Positions 1-11,560 of a DNA stretch of 64,000 bases are shown in pieces. This DNA comes from Lepidonotus clava (taxonomy: Eukaryota; Annelida; Polychaeta; Phyllodocida; Polynoidae): NCBI GenBank assembly GCA_936440205.1, contig OW387141.1:42851307-42915306 (forward strand), given 5' to 3'. Each line of letters begins with the position of its first letter. The first letter of the stretch is position 1. A model generated the notes under the pieces. The model worked only from the letters and a program-made list of their open reading frames with translations. It was not told the origin of the DNA and ran no database searches. A program made the position numbers and the translations under genes.

Positions 1-1559
1 ATGGGCTATGCTCTCTAACCCAAATTATACATATTTAGCCCAATGATCCTCAAAATAAATTAAAAAACATATCCATCCATGACCATTCATTAATCAGGGA
101 ATTACAAAATAACTTTAGATGGAATTCCCCTAACTGTGACATAGCAAGGGGAGTACTGAGCAGCCCAACGGTCAGGGAATTCCCAAAATAAAATTCCCTT
201 TGTCAATAAATCCCTAGGACCTTGACATTTTCACATTTTTACTTTTGAATTTCTTTTACGATACCTAAGTCAAATTAATTACACAACAAATAGCTGTTCG
301 TGAATTTATGTGCAAGTTTTCCATGCGAGCTGGTAAAATATGTATCATGATATGTATTACTTTTGCCTATAGGATGCACTGTGTATGTCACAAGAAACAC
401 GTATTCTTCAGTATAGGTCCTGGCGTTACGATAATCTATATATTATGATGTCTGTGTGCCAACAGACCATGGTTAAATCTTTGACAGGCGAATTATATCT
501 TTTGCAATCTATCAAAATAGGTCAAAATACTTGTCAGGAATTAACAGAAAGATGTACATGCATTGTGACCCCATAATACGTTCGATTAGTAATGTTATCG
601 GTCATACGATAAAATTCACTTTCCAAATGTAAACATAGTGATAGTTGTGAAGTGATGTGAGCTGTGATCTGTGTTGTGTAATACGTCTGTTGCCCTTAAG
701 AAATACATGTAACAATAACTAACTCCAGGTATCAATAACCTTCCTCCATCTCCCCACCTCTCCCCATCCCTCCCTGTGGGCGTCTAGCCTGCCTGTCTCA
801 GGGTGTCTGTAGACCTGCTCGGTCGACTGAAGTAGCTCCGCCTAATCAACCGTGAATGAAAAAGCTTCACAGCAAGATGTTACTCCAATTGGAACCTGGT
901 AGGCCTTCTCCACACACGTGGGCTGATGATGACTCCCAATGCGAACAACATCACCACATCACAACACTACAGCTAACACCACACTCCCCTTCCTCCCGGC
1001 GCCCCCAACCCCCATCTCTAGCTGACTGACCACGGCAGCTAGCCATGTGGACTGCAGAGAACTCAGTTGTGAGAAGTCAGTTCTCTCCCTTCACCGCACA
1101 CCCTTTCTTTTCGGGGCGGCCTGTTGGCGCCCGCCATGTGCGAGATTGATTACAAGCCTGATTGAAAAAGTTTGGTCATTTATGCAGATGGGATTATACA
1201 CACCAAGGTGGCTTGCTTACGACACCGCGTTTGCAGCCTGATTAGATGGTTAATAGTGGGCACACCGATCACTGCACCGGCCGGTGTCGGGGCGGAATAT
1301 GGCAGGGTTCCTTCCCCCGCCTTTTCTTTTTTTAATTTCCTCATCCGATCGGCTTCCCCTGATTACACCTGTTATCTGGCGGTATTTGGCGCGGATTGTA
1401 CCTTCTGGGTTGGAGCTGGATTGTGGTCCTTAGGATCAGGCAGGCGTGGAGGTGTACACCCATGTGAACTGCATGGGTAGGTGGGAGGGTGGGTGGTTTT
1501 TGCAGGAGTAAACAATGTAAGGTTGGTTTACCTGGGTGCTACATGGGTTGACATGCAGT
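1..1559. other. No gene seen
   Basis: Mixed-composition DNA, AT-rich to about 700 and then moderate GC. The open frames are short, lack splice support and resemble nothing known. No repeat or RNA gene was recognised. Confidence 0.6.
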
Positions 1560-1662
1560 GGAGAAGAAGAAGACTCGGAGGCAGCAGACAGTGATGCTGA
1601 TGATGGTGGTGGTGCTGTTGTTGTTATGGTGGTGCTGGTGGTGGTGGCTTTTCCCTCGCGCT
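1560..1662. repeat. Imperfect trinucleotide tract (GAA/GTG/GCT type)
   Basis: A run of GAAGAAGAA followed by degenerate GTG, GCT and GTT triplets. It creates artificial open frames on both strands; I do not call it coding. Confidence 0.6.
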
Positions 1663-1870
1663 CTGCTGGACAGACAGACAGTCAGGGCCGATCTGGGCGA
1701 CGCTCGACGCCCGACACGGGCAAACCGTAAATCACGTGAGCGCGCGCCGCTTATACGTCACACAGCAGACGACACTGTGATTGGAAGGCGCGGGAAAACA
1801 GAGCGCCGGGACGCGGCGGGCGGCGCCCCTTCCTGCCTGAAGGCCCCCAGACTGACTGGAACCAGCGATG
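1640..1870. promoter_or_regulatory. CpG-rich island with a compact promoter-like module
   Basis: High CpG. Within 67 bases lie the E-box palindrome TCACGTGA (1732-1739), a CRE half TACGTCA (1754-1760), an inverted CCAAT box ATTGG (1780-1784) and an E2F-like GGCGCGGGAAAA (1787-1798). The combination is typical of proximal promoters of housekeeping or cell-cycle genes. There is no TATA box and no coding exon that I can connect. Confidence 0.45.
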
Positions 1871-2004
1871 CTGCTGCTGCTTCTGTTGCTGATATTGCTG
1901 TCCCAATAGTAGCCCTATAGTAAAGTATATACTGTAGCCCCTCTCTCTGACAATACACTTTCTCTTATGGAAAGAGGTGGACGGGCATAATAGCCTATCA
2001 TGAA

Positions 2005-2175
2005 TAGCCAGTGAAACTTATTGAAAATATCTTCGACATAAAACATAGTGAAATACCTTCATTGCCAGATATCCCCTATTTTTATTACCCAGTGAAATAT
2101 ATCATATCAAAATATCCTCAATTTAAAACATAGCAAAAGGGCGTCATCGCCAACTATCCCCTCTTTTTATTCACT
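2005..2175. repeat. Two-copy imperfect tandem duplication (about 83-85 bp)
   Basis: The words AAAATAT, AAAACATAG, CATTGCCA/CATCGCCA and TATCCCCT recur in order with a shift of 81-85 bases. It is noncoding and AT-rich. Confidence 0.6.
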
Positions 2176-2229
2176 GAGTTAGTATGGCTTAATAATCCCC
2201 AAGCACCCAAAGCCTGTATATTTCTCCAT

Positions 2230-2500
2230 ACAGCCGTGTGCCCTTTCTATATGTGCGACTTAACCCGCGCCAAATTGATTCAATTAAGTGAAATCGGCGC
2301 GTGCTGACAAAGGCGGGAAAAGGTTATGTGGGGCAGACGACTTTTGGGCGCAGGCAGCCTCAGGTGTCCTGTCTGATTTCGCCCCGCGTGAACAACCTGA
2401 AAGCCGCGGACCGCGCCAGGCCCACCGGGAAAATGCCCGGCCAAATTGGATGTCCAGCCGACCAAACAGGCCGGCTTTTTATCCCGGAGAATAAAGTAAC
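2230..2500. promoter_or_regulatory. GC/CpG-rich island
   Basis: A CpG-rich block in AT-rich surroundings. It carries a homeodomain-like dyad AATTGATTCAATT (2273-2285) and an E2F-like GGCGGGAAA (2312-2320). The open frames here overlap on both strands, as expected of GC-rich noncoding DNA. Confidence 0.35.
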
Positions 2501-3329
2501 AAATAGGGATGTCCTGAATACTAAAAAGAGTGTCCATTTCTACAGCCCCAGTCAAGCGTGGCGTCCGATTCCCGTTTTCTATTGGGTAATCTGAGCATAA
2601 ACTCTCTTAAATTCCAATAAAAACACGTTTAATAGTTTTCTTATTTAACTACAGTTCATTGGTTGTACGATAGTCAATATGCAGTAATTTGCTCTTACTT
2701 TGTGGATTTTACCAATGTGATGATGGGTACAAAATAAGATACTTCACTTAAACCTGACCCTTAAACGTGAGCCTTGGAGTTCACAAATCATATCATCAGG
2801 GGGCGGCCGGCATACAAAACGGTGCTGTAAGAGTCTCTAATCCAGAGGGAGGTCACATAAGCCCTGACATTGGGTAATTGGAAAACCGTGTTGCTAGTCG
2901 TCCAAGCGGTCCGCGGGCAGGACCCAAAACAAAGATGCTGTTAGGGGTAATTGGCCATAATGAGGGGCTTTGGGCCGCCCCATTCACAGCCCATTTGGTC
3001 GGACAGAGCCGGGGAAATCCTCGCCGTACTTTGGGCGGACGGAGCTAGCCATGTGTAGGACCAGGGTAAAATTAGACCCCTTCTCTGAGGGAGTATAACC
3101 TTGGGTTGGTGCACAGGGGGCTGGGCCCACCTTAGCCCTGTGGTCAGTAGTCTCACCCCTGTATACTCATACCCCCACAGGCCCCCTTGACCCCCCTTCC
3201 CTTGGCTACCCCCACCCTGGCTTCTCTCACACCTGTCCATGGTTAATCGTGTACAGTTTCAGTGGCTCAAGCAGTCAGCCAGATAAACGGGTCAGTGGCC
3301 TGGAATAGCCCGGATAAAGTCTTTTTAAC
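2501..3329. other. No gene seen
   Basis: AT-rich to 2750, then moderate GC. There is a pyrimidine-rich part near 3130-3240. No supported feature. Confidence 0.55.
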
Positions 3330-4270
3330 CCTGATTTGAGGGGCAGTCATCGATACGTTGTCAGTGTGGCGAGTCAGGCGTGGGCCAAAGCTTCAGGGGG
3401 AGTGGAGAGGCGCCACCCCACGTTCCATAGCGTTCCCTACCCCACATAGGAGAGCTTATACCTCCCCAGACCCCCTCCATCGCCCCCAGTCGACGGCCGA
3501 CCGGAAGAGACGCGTCGGCGCGGAAACTTTTCCCGGCGACACGGACGCGAGTTTGGCCGAGATTCTCGCGCGACCTGCGGGGCCATCGACGGGCGCATGC
3601 GCCGTCACGTCGAGGGGCCGCCCATTGTATCACACGGGCCACCGGTCAACAGCCAGCGGCCTCCAGAGAAGAGAGGGGGCGGGGTGGGGAGAGGGCAAAG
3701 GGACTGGTCGGTCGGCTGGGCCGTCACACCCGCCGCTGTGTAACGCGATTTGGCGCCAAACCCGCCGTGAGTAAGAGAGTTGTGTCGTCTGCTTCGTGAT
3801 TACGTCAGCGGAACCGCCGTGACGCTTGGCGCGTGAAAACCATCCCTCCTTCAACGAGGGAAGGCCGCCACACACCCGTATGATGCCGAATCTAAGCGCT
3901 CGATCACTGTTTAAACATACTCAATGGATGAATGAGCCGCCATTTTCCGCGAGTTTAGCCCTGTTCAGGCGGCCATATTGTCAATAGAGTCAGCCTGGTA
4001 TATAAAAATGAGGGCGGGAGGCGGCCGGGCGTTAGTGAGGTTAATGTGACCAACTGCGGCAGAAAACAACCCGCGTTTAGTGTCTCCTTATTTCCCCCAT
4101 AACAGGTTTCCACCTGACCACCTGGCAGACGACATTTCACGCTTTCCCGCCAAAAATATCGGCGCCGTAACTTTCAGAGGGCGGCAAACACTTGGACGCG
4201 TCAGGTTTTACGTCACAGTATCGATTGGCCATCGACATGAAACGTCATTTTTCGTCATTCATAAATTCGG
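3330..4270. promoter_or_regulatory. Large CpG island with a TATA box and E2F, NRF1 and YY1 sites
   Basis: It contains the NRF1 palindrome GCGCATGCGC (3593-3602), the perfect E2F dyad TTTGGCGCCAAA (3749-3760), a YY1-type CCGCCATTTT (3937-3946), a TATA box TATATAAAA (3999-4007), a second E2F site TTTCCCGCCAAA (4143-4154) and a CRE TTACGTCA (4208-4215). If the TATA box works, transcription would run rightward from about 4030. Only tiny frames follow (the first ATG is followed at once by TGA), so the product could be noncoding or a 5' UTR exon. Confidence 0.5.
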
Positions 4271-5249
4271 TTTGGTCTGAAATTCTGATGAAGAAATCTC
4301 ATATTCTGTGATGTCACGGTATATGATATTGATGTCCATCTGGTGGTATATTTCTATTCATTATTACTCCTATATGATTATAAAGCGTTAATCTTGCAGT
4401 GTATATCTACTGTAATTTAAGAATGCATAGTAATGGTGTAGTATGCTACAATGCTGACGCTTAAAACATTTCCTTTAGACACATCAATATTACATTTTTA
4501 TGTCTTTGAGTAATAATTCATCAACCTCTATCGTAATTACCGAACGTTATAGGATAACATTCCAAAAGATGGTCTTTGATTTCTGATATACGGTCATTGT
4601 TGTCAGAATGGAAAGCACCTTTGAATATCCACAAGTTATTGAATAGCTTATATTAAGAAATAATCACAATTTACATATGTAGTTGAAGTAAATGCTTCCA
4701 CATATAAAAGATGTTGAATACGCTGCAGAATATGTCGGACAATATGCTGCAAAATAAAAACACAACGAGTGCGAGGCTTTCAAAGATGGCTTCCAAAGGA
4801 GGCCTGCGTGTTTCCCCACTTTACGTGCACTACTTACACCTCCGCCGCGTCATATTGTCTAATGCATTGAATGTAAGAGCTATACATGGAGCCCCAGTGT
4901 ACAATCAGCATGAAACAGCATATGAATAAGTGATTTGGAAAACATTGAAAATTGTCTAACTGAACCGACAGGCGAGCGCAAACTTTGTTTCCCGACTCAA
5001 GATGACACAACACACTTTTGAAAATGTATGTGAGTAGTACATAAAAATGGTAATTTTGTTCGGGCTGGCCAGTCGACATCTTGAATTTGGTACATATCCT
5101 GCAGCCATATCCAGCTACATTTAGATATGATGTAAGGACTCTTTTCTATAATTCTAACCCACACTTTTTAGAATAAAAACACCAACGCCCTCACAAACAA
5201 AATCACACTAGATTCTCTTGATATCCCCACACTTATCAAATTGCCCGTG
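4271..5249. other. No gene seen
   Basis: AT-rich DNA with no ORF, RNA gene or repeat that I can support. A word at 4334-4348 resembles a CTCF core but differs at a key base. Confidence 0.55.
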
Positions 5250-5560
5250 TGGCCGTACAGGGCCAATACAATCCCTTCCAAACATTCAAATCAGTAACCC
5301 GACCCCCTCCCGTCGGGCCGGGCGGGCCACATGTCGGCCGTGTCGACTGGCGGATTACCGGCCGTATTACCGGGTGGGTGACAGGCCGGGGATTAGGGGC
5401 CCGGCGTCCGACAGGGGGAACGCCGGGCGTCCAGCCCCACGTGTTGTTATCACCTTACCCACCGTACGCCGTGTAGGGTGTAGATTGTAGGCCGGGGAGG
5501 GGTGTGGTGAAGGCAGAGAAGCCGACAAAGTGGGCGGTATGATAGGCCTGGAGGGGGTTA
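5250..5560. promoter_or_regulatory. GC/CpG-rich island
   Basis: CpG-rich, with many GGCCGG/CCGG words between 5310 and 5450. No strong binding-site word. Overlapping short frames on the + strand are not convincing. Confidence 0.3.
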
Positions 5561-5562
5561 AT

Positions 5563-5785
5563 AAGGCTCTATTCCACTATCCGATTTTACTCTAATTTCA
5601 GAAATCGCCAGTGCGAAAGAGGGGAATTGTTAGTACCGGTACATGTTATATCATTAGAAAGGATTTGAAATTATCTTTCAAATTGTATGTAGCATGAATG
5701 GGTACTTGCCATGGCCATAATGAGAACTTAGAACTTAAAAAAAAGAATTCCCGGTAGTCAATATCGTCTAGTGGAATACAGGCTT
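5563..5785. mobile_element. MITE-like element, copy 1
   Basis: About 223 bp with imperfect terminal inverted repeats: left AAGGCTCTATTCCACT; right end complement AAGCCTGTATTCCACT. The interior word CATTAGAAAGGATTT is shared with the copy at 54102-54305. It has no coding capacity. Likely a non-autonomous DNA transposon; superfamily not determined. Confidence 0.65.
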
Positions 5786-6399
5786 TACTGGCTTGTTTTG
5801 GGAAAGGCTATGGGGGTTTGATGGAGGGAGTAGGCTAGTGGATGGATGTCACCGGGGAGTGTGTTTTGATAGTTTATTACTCATTCTTATTGGAACGTCG
5901 GTATATAAAGATTATAAAAACACTCAGGCTAATTCTCAGCCAATGCACAGCAAACCTTCCAGATGTTAATATATTGCATTATGGTTGTTGGACCTTGGTA
6001 GGTTTTTGGTACTTAGAGATGTACTTCGCATAATATATAATATGATATACGTGGATATAGAAGTACCAGACCTAGATTGTTTTTGACCGGAACTAGATTG
6101 GAAGCCAGTCTAATTGATGTGATATTATCAAAGAGAGAAATGATGGACACTGTTTAGATGTGACTTTTTGTCTTCATTGCCTTGTATTGGAAATCTAAAA
6201 TGAAACTCCAATATTTCAAAAGTGCAAAGAAAAACAAAACAAAAATAAACAAGATGGCTGAACAAGCCTGGTCCGTACAGGTAGCGTAGTTCTGACTGGC
6301 TAGTATGCTCCGGCAGAGTAGTTCTGATTTACAAGACCATGGCATATTTTTTTATAACTGTTTTATAGTTCTGACGGAGTCCTAGTAGTTGTGATGGGG
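5786..6399. other. No gene seen
   Basis: AT-rich DNA. Nothing is supported beyond short chance frames. Confidence 0.55.
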
Positions 6400-7640
6400 G
6401 TAAATCGTCGCGGACAGGGTTCAAACAGATCGTCCTTCTCACTGTGGTGGGATTCGATTAGGGCCAAACGTGGCTAAAGGGCTTACAAATAGAGCTAACG
6501 AGTTAAAGCGGGTAATACGGGGCCCGGTGACGGAGGGGCTGCCGGCGGGGCACGAGCAGGCTACTTAGTGCTAATCATATCAAGTGGGAGTGGGATGAAG
6601 GCGGCTTAAAGCTGACACCTCCTGGAGGCCGCCTCCGGGCGGGGTAAGGAGGGGCAGGGGGGTGGATTGGGGGCGGGATGGGTCCAGGAGATGGCGGGGA
6701 GGCGGGGAAGGCGGGCCCGGGCGTGGAGGGTTATAAGGGAACCGGTGGGATAGCGGCCACGTTGGCTTCTCCAGGGCAGGGCAGGGCAGGGCTTTGGGGG
6801 TGGAGCAAAGTTCTACCTCTCCCCCGTCAGCCTCCCCAATCTTAAATTTCCTCCCGGCACGCCCTGGAGGGATTGCCAACAAACACGCTCTTCACATGAA
6901 CCCCCGGCACACCCACCCACAGCCTCCGCCGCGCCTCCCGGCTCTTGGCACAATTAATTTGCGTCGCTGTGGCCGCATCAATCGCGTCGTCAAATTTACG
7001 CAGGGCGCGTCGCCGTCCTCCGCCGCGGCCCTTCCCGCCCCCACCGCCTCCAGGCCCGCGGGGCCCGCCGCCGCAGTCGCCGTCGCGAGATTAAAACTGT
7101 GCGGCGGAAGCGGAGCGTGAGGCGCGGCTATTGTCGGGCGGCGCGGCAGGACGCGGCGCGCGGCAGGACACGTCCCCGGCCGCGCCTAATCGGGCCGAAA
7201 CGGAGCCGCGCGCCATGTTTGCCTTACAACAGCAATAGTGCCCAATTTCCGGCCCCGGGAAATTTTCTCTGGTCGCCGCCCGTGCGTTATGAGCAGCTCA
7301 TGTGAATGCGGGGTGAGCTGCTCGCGATAAACTCACTACACGGGGAGTGGATTTGAGCCCCTCCCTCCTCCTCCCTATATAAATACATACTCGCCAGTTC
7401 CCGAGCAGAGCAATTGCCTCCGCCCTCCCTATATTACTTCCAGGAGCAGCTCGGTTCCCTCAGCTCGGTGTCACTCTATTATATCCGGGTCTAATTCGGG
7501 GCTGAGCTGCTCGCCCTGAGCGGATTGATGTGCTCAGACAGGGAGAAGGAGTCCATCTCCGAGACGGCCGGGCCCCGCCTCCTCCTCCTCCCGGGGATGA
7601 ATCACACCGCTGACCCCTCAGCCACACAACCATCCTGCTT
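6400..7640. promoter_or_regulatory. Largest CpG island, with a TATA-type promoter
   Basis: GC-rich for over 1 kb. It includes a G-quadruplex-type run of four GGG blocks with CA loops (6774-6791), Sox-type CTATTGT and homeodomain-type AATTAATT words, a perfect 10-bp inverted repeat GAGCAGCTCA/TGAGCTGCTC (7291-7300, 7314-7323) and a TATA box TATATAAATA (7376-7385). The first ATG downstream of the expected start (about 7406) is at 7528. Confidence 0.5.
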
Positions 7641-7668
7641 TTTACGAGTCGGTGGGAGTCTCTTTTAG
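7528..7668 (+). CDS. Candidate short ORF after the 7376 TATA box
   Basis: 46 codons, beginning MCSDREKESISETAG and ending at TAG 7666-7668. It is the first ATG after the TATA box (none between 7406 and 7528). The first 15 residues are charged and codon-like, and the rest is low in signal. It matches no family I know. A possible splice donor lies at 7652. It may be a chance frame in a noncoding exon. Confidence 0.2.
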   Translation: MCSDREKESISETAGPRLLLLPGMNHTADPSATQPSCFLRVGGSLF

Positions 7669-7920
7669 CTAACTGCCCATCAAGAATTTCAAAATTGTAT
7701 TTCTTACTAAACTCATATGGGGATGGGCATATAGATGGCGTATCGGATCTAGCGTTGGCTTTGAGGAGGAAACTCTTTTTGAGTGAGAAAATGAAAATTA
7801 ATGACACCCTATTTAGGAAAAGGGGGAGCCCATAGAAGCTAATATACACCTGAAAGGTATTCTAATTATAATACAATGTGTATCTATAATCATTCCATCT
7901 AAGGTAGTCACACAATTTGA

Positions 7921-7980
7921 AAAAAGGTACACATGTACATGTACGTTGTTGTTACATAAACAACGTATATGTACCTTTTT
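7921..7980. repeat. 60-bp hairpin
   Basis: The left arm starts AAAAAGGTAC and ends ACGTTGTT; the right arm is AACAACGT to GTACCTTTTT. The arms pair with one 8-base insertion in the left arm and an 8-base loop. The size would suit a small-RNA precursor or a MITE relic; no known miRNA seed was recognised. Confidence 0.6.
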
Positions 7981-8300
7981 AAAGTACGTGCATGTAACTG
8001 TATTAGTTATATCAAGATTAATATTCAGTTAATGTTTATGTTCTAACAAAATCTGTGAATATAGCCATATGCAGAAGATACAGAAATACAGAGGTATCAG
8101 CCCTGGGTATTAGTAATCCAACTATTAAATCAACTAGCATATGATGGTTGAATTATTTATCCTAAATTCATCTAGTCAACTATTTAGATATTTATAAACC
8201 TATTTAGTCAATTCATCAGTCTGTTATGGCAAAACATCCATATCAGTGATACAATGTAAAATTCATATGCATGTGATTTAATGACTATTCTCTCTGTACC

Positions 8301-8458
8301 TCTCTTACGAATTAAAAGTGTGAAGTAGATACCAAACTCGACAAGCACAAATGGATGGACGACTTGATAATATTTATTACTTTAGTACACAGGTTGCACA
8401 ATGATCAACATGTTTCGACTGTATGAAAGTCTTCGTCAGGAAAGTCTCTCTTACGAAT
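8301..8458 (-). mobile_element. Short Penelope-like 3' fragment with 12-bp target duplications
   Basis: The perfect direct repeats TCTCTTACGAAT at 8301-8312 and 8447-8458 flank a 134-bp insert. On the minus strand the insert reads CCTGACGAAG, then a GACT/AGTC stem, then CGAAACATGTTG. This is the conserved signature of Penelope-like retroelement ends, whose core is a hammerhead-type ribozyme (CUGANGA, stem II, GAAA). There is no coding part. It is probably a severely 5'-truncated copy. Confidence 0.65.
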
Positions 8459-10719
8459 GTATTTGGTACAAATAAAAGGCATGGAACAACATGGCTTGCA
8501 TCCACCACCGGTTGACATCAACAATATGCATCTGACTGAGCAATATAGGTATGCATTAAATCAGAGGGAAAAACAACAACAACCCACATTTGAAACTAGA
8601 CTAAGCAGCATATTGAAGTGTGTGAATAATTGAGGAAATGTGATCTGGGATTGGATGGTGCGACGAAGCATACACATAGCTCCCCACATCAATATAAACA
8701 CAACCCACCACCCACTGATCCAGCAATCAATGGAAAAGTCACTGGTTCGCTTTTCACCCATTAAACTCGATCTGAGCCTAGCAGGTAAAAACCCACCTTA
8801 GCAGAGGCTGGTCTAGGTAACACCTGATGGTTATCTACTCACCCAGTGGCGACGAAAGGCGGGGAGGGTGGCGTCAGTGTGAAAGCACCTCTAATGGAAT
8901 CACATGGGAGGATGGGTGAGAGGTTGTGTGTGGCCACTGTCCCATGAGAGTGGTCACATTGTCTTGTAACATACTCCTCAATGCGCATGAGCTAACGCAT
9001 GCGTACACCCAAATCCCTGTGGTTGGATAACCCTCACTGGCCACTGGACTGACTAGTCCTGTTACATTAAAGAACGTGGTTATCTTTGAATGAAAAATTA
9101 TTTGGATATTTGCTATGTGCTTGAAATTTCAAATACCATTGTGCATGATACATCATAAAATTGATTTAAGGCAGAATATATACATTTAAAGTTTTTCACG
9201 AGCAATTCTATCCACAGGTCTTTGATTTACAAGAGTTATGACCACATTTACATATTGGCATTTACCGATACCTATTGTGGTCAAATCTTTTCCAGGGCTT
9301 TGTCGATTGTGCAACCCAACCTTAATCTTTCCATTAGCATTACCCATTATCGACTTGGGTCATCGGGCCTAAGCGTGGGGCTCAGCTCATCCAGGTGGAA
9401 ATCTTCATCGGTGACCGATTTCTTGGGTAATCCATGTCATTTAATCAAACTGAACTCACAAATAACGACAGATATTAATCAAAAACAGTATCTCTAATTT
9501 TCAGTGTGAAATCTTATAGAAAGTACAAGAAAAAATGGTTATGCAATGGTAGAATAATTGACCAGAAGAACTGTATTGAGTGAGTTGGCAGTATGTAGTA
9601 TGGTGGTTAGTCCACTGAGGCATAGCATAGACTCACCCACTGATCCCTAAAAGCTTGTTTACACGTGTCAGTACGCCTGATCGGCTTGTCATAGCCAGCG
9701 CCTGGCCTACACGTTGTACACCCCATATATAATACAGCCCCCATCGCACAATATACAGTATTAGGCGTATGTGTTGACACTCGTAATGCGCCCCAATACA
9801 GAGCGCATTAAACCTACCCATTATGGCAATGCGTAGGCCTATACGTGCGGCCCCATACAGCCAGCCTGTAGTGGTGTATACACCATCTGGATCCCATACA
9901 CACCTTTCCACTCGGCTTCCTCCAGTGTGGGATCCAGGTGAAAGGATTAAGTAGCCGGGCGTCGGACGCCGCCAGGTAGGAGGTTTTCACGGTCCGGTGA
10001 CCTTAAGTTCCCCTTGACTGACCAGTGACACGGTCAGTCAATGTGGCCCTTTACAGGGTGGTCAGTGGTGGTGGTTTGGGGTATTGTAGGGCGAAGTGCT
10101 CCACTACACACTTGGCTATGGACTCCACATGTCAGGTTGTGGACAATGTTATTGTGTTAATTACTGACACCTCCCCACGTGTCTGACCATTCCTCAAGGG
10201 ACTTCTGACATGTGATACAAATACAGGCTCAAGGTTAGAGAAAACTTGGGGTTGTTGTAGTTTCTCTTTGCCTTTGAAAATTATACAATGAAAACCAATT
10301 CTTTTAATTCTTAGAATCGTAAAAATTTAATTTAGCATAATATTTCATTAAGTTTTTAGTAATTGGATTAATGAAATATCACCTTTTTTTTTATTAAACC
10401 ACATACAATGCCTGTTATCGGGTGACTATATTTTATTGCTTCTAATCCTTTTTTTTTTTATATCTAATCACTGGGTAATACGTTATGGACACAATCTATA
10501 AACTTACTTGTTGTTCTTCCTTTCTTATATCTTGGTTTATCACCTAAGACCATCTCCTCTGATAATGTCCCATATAAGAATAATAATTCTTGTACCCAGC
10601 GCCGTCATAAGCCAGGACAGCGGTCTTAGCCGGGCTTACTCATCAGAATCAAGCTTACATAAAATACATATAAGTTTCCGCTCGGGCTGAGCCGCTATAT
10701 CAGCCCCATCAATCATCGA

Positions 10720-11560
10720 CTACCCGGGATAGTTTATCTCCCATCCCCCGCGCTGCACTGTATGACCCCGCGCCCGGGCCTCATCATTCATAAAGCAACT
10801 AGACCCAGCGGACGTCCGCTGCCCCCGGTACTGCCAGTGGCGCTCCCTGGCGGCGGGGCGGCGCGGTCGTCGCCGTTGTTTAAAATGGCGGCGGCGGTGG
10901 GACGGGGCCTAATTATGGTGGCCTGATCTGTGAGGCATTTAGCCGGGCGGCCGTCGGCCATCAGCCACGGTCGGCCGGGCAGATAGGCCCGGACAGCGCC
11001 TCGATAAGCCGGGCTACATTAGATAATCTCCGCATTATGGATGGGTCTCCCCCTCTCTCCTCCTACCACCACCACCCTCCTCCCCCCTGGACCCATACTC
11101 CCAGCCCCTACCGCTCTCTACCCATTCCCTATTTCTTGCCGCCCACCCACCCTCCTGTCCGTCGCCCCCCTTCCCGACGACCCCGCGACGGTGATGGAAA
11201 ACCCGCGATAACCGGTTGCCATGCCAACGACGGTCGACTCTGCATCGGCGGGCTTCCGGTCGTCCTTCAAGACGCGGCGTCGGGGTTGGAGGAACGGGAA
11301 GGGGGTAGGACCTGGATAGGGGCATGGGGGAGGTGGAGTAGAAGAGGAGGACAGGGGGGAGTGGGGGGGGGGGACTGGAAGAAGGGGAGGTGGCGGATCG
11401 TCTATCACGGCGGAAACACGGCGCGGAACGACGCGGGATTACTCCTGCGTTCCTCCAGGGCGGACGCGGCATCCATCAAGGGGCCCGGCCTCATCCGTCG
11501 GCCTGGTAACTGATACCATGACAACGGCGCTGGCTGCTGCTTCATCCGGGTACCTACCCC
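10720..11560. promoter_or_regulatory. CpG island with strand-asymmetric flanks
   Basis: The core at 10780-11030 is CpG-rich, with TTTAAAATGGCGGC (YY1-like) and CCTAATTATGG (homeodomain-like). 11040-11165 is pyrimidine-rich and 11290-11400 purine-rich on the + strand, bracketing an X-box-like GTTGCCATGCCAAC (11216-11229). Proline-rich frames on both strands come from these skewed tracts and are not taken as genes. Confidence 0.4.

Larger units (their letters stand above)
7641..10719. other. AT-rich stretch, no gene
   Basis: It contains a 60-bp hairpin (7921-7980) and a Penelope-like fragment (8301-8458), listed separately. The rest is AT-rich or mixed DNA without supported genes; a somewhat GC-richer part near 9930-10080 has no recognised signal. 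Confidence 0.55.

Noticed and set aside
11037-11513. 158- and 145-codon frames on opposite strands
   Set aside because: Both arise from pyrimidine- and purine-skewed tracts; proline and glycine runs only.
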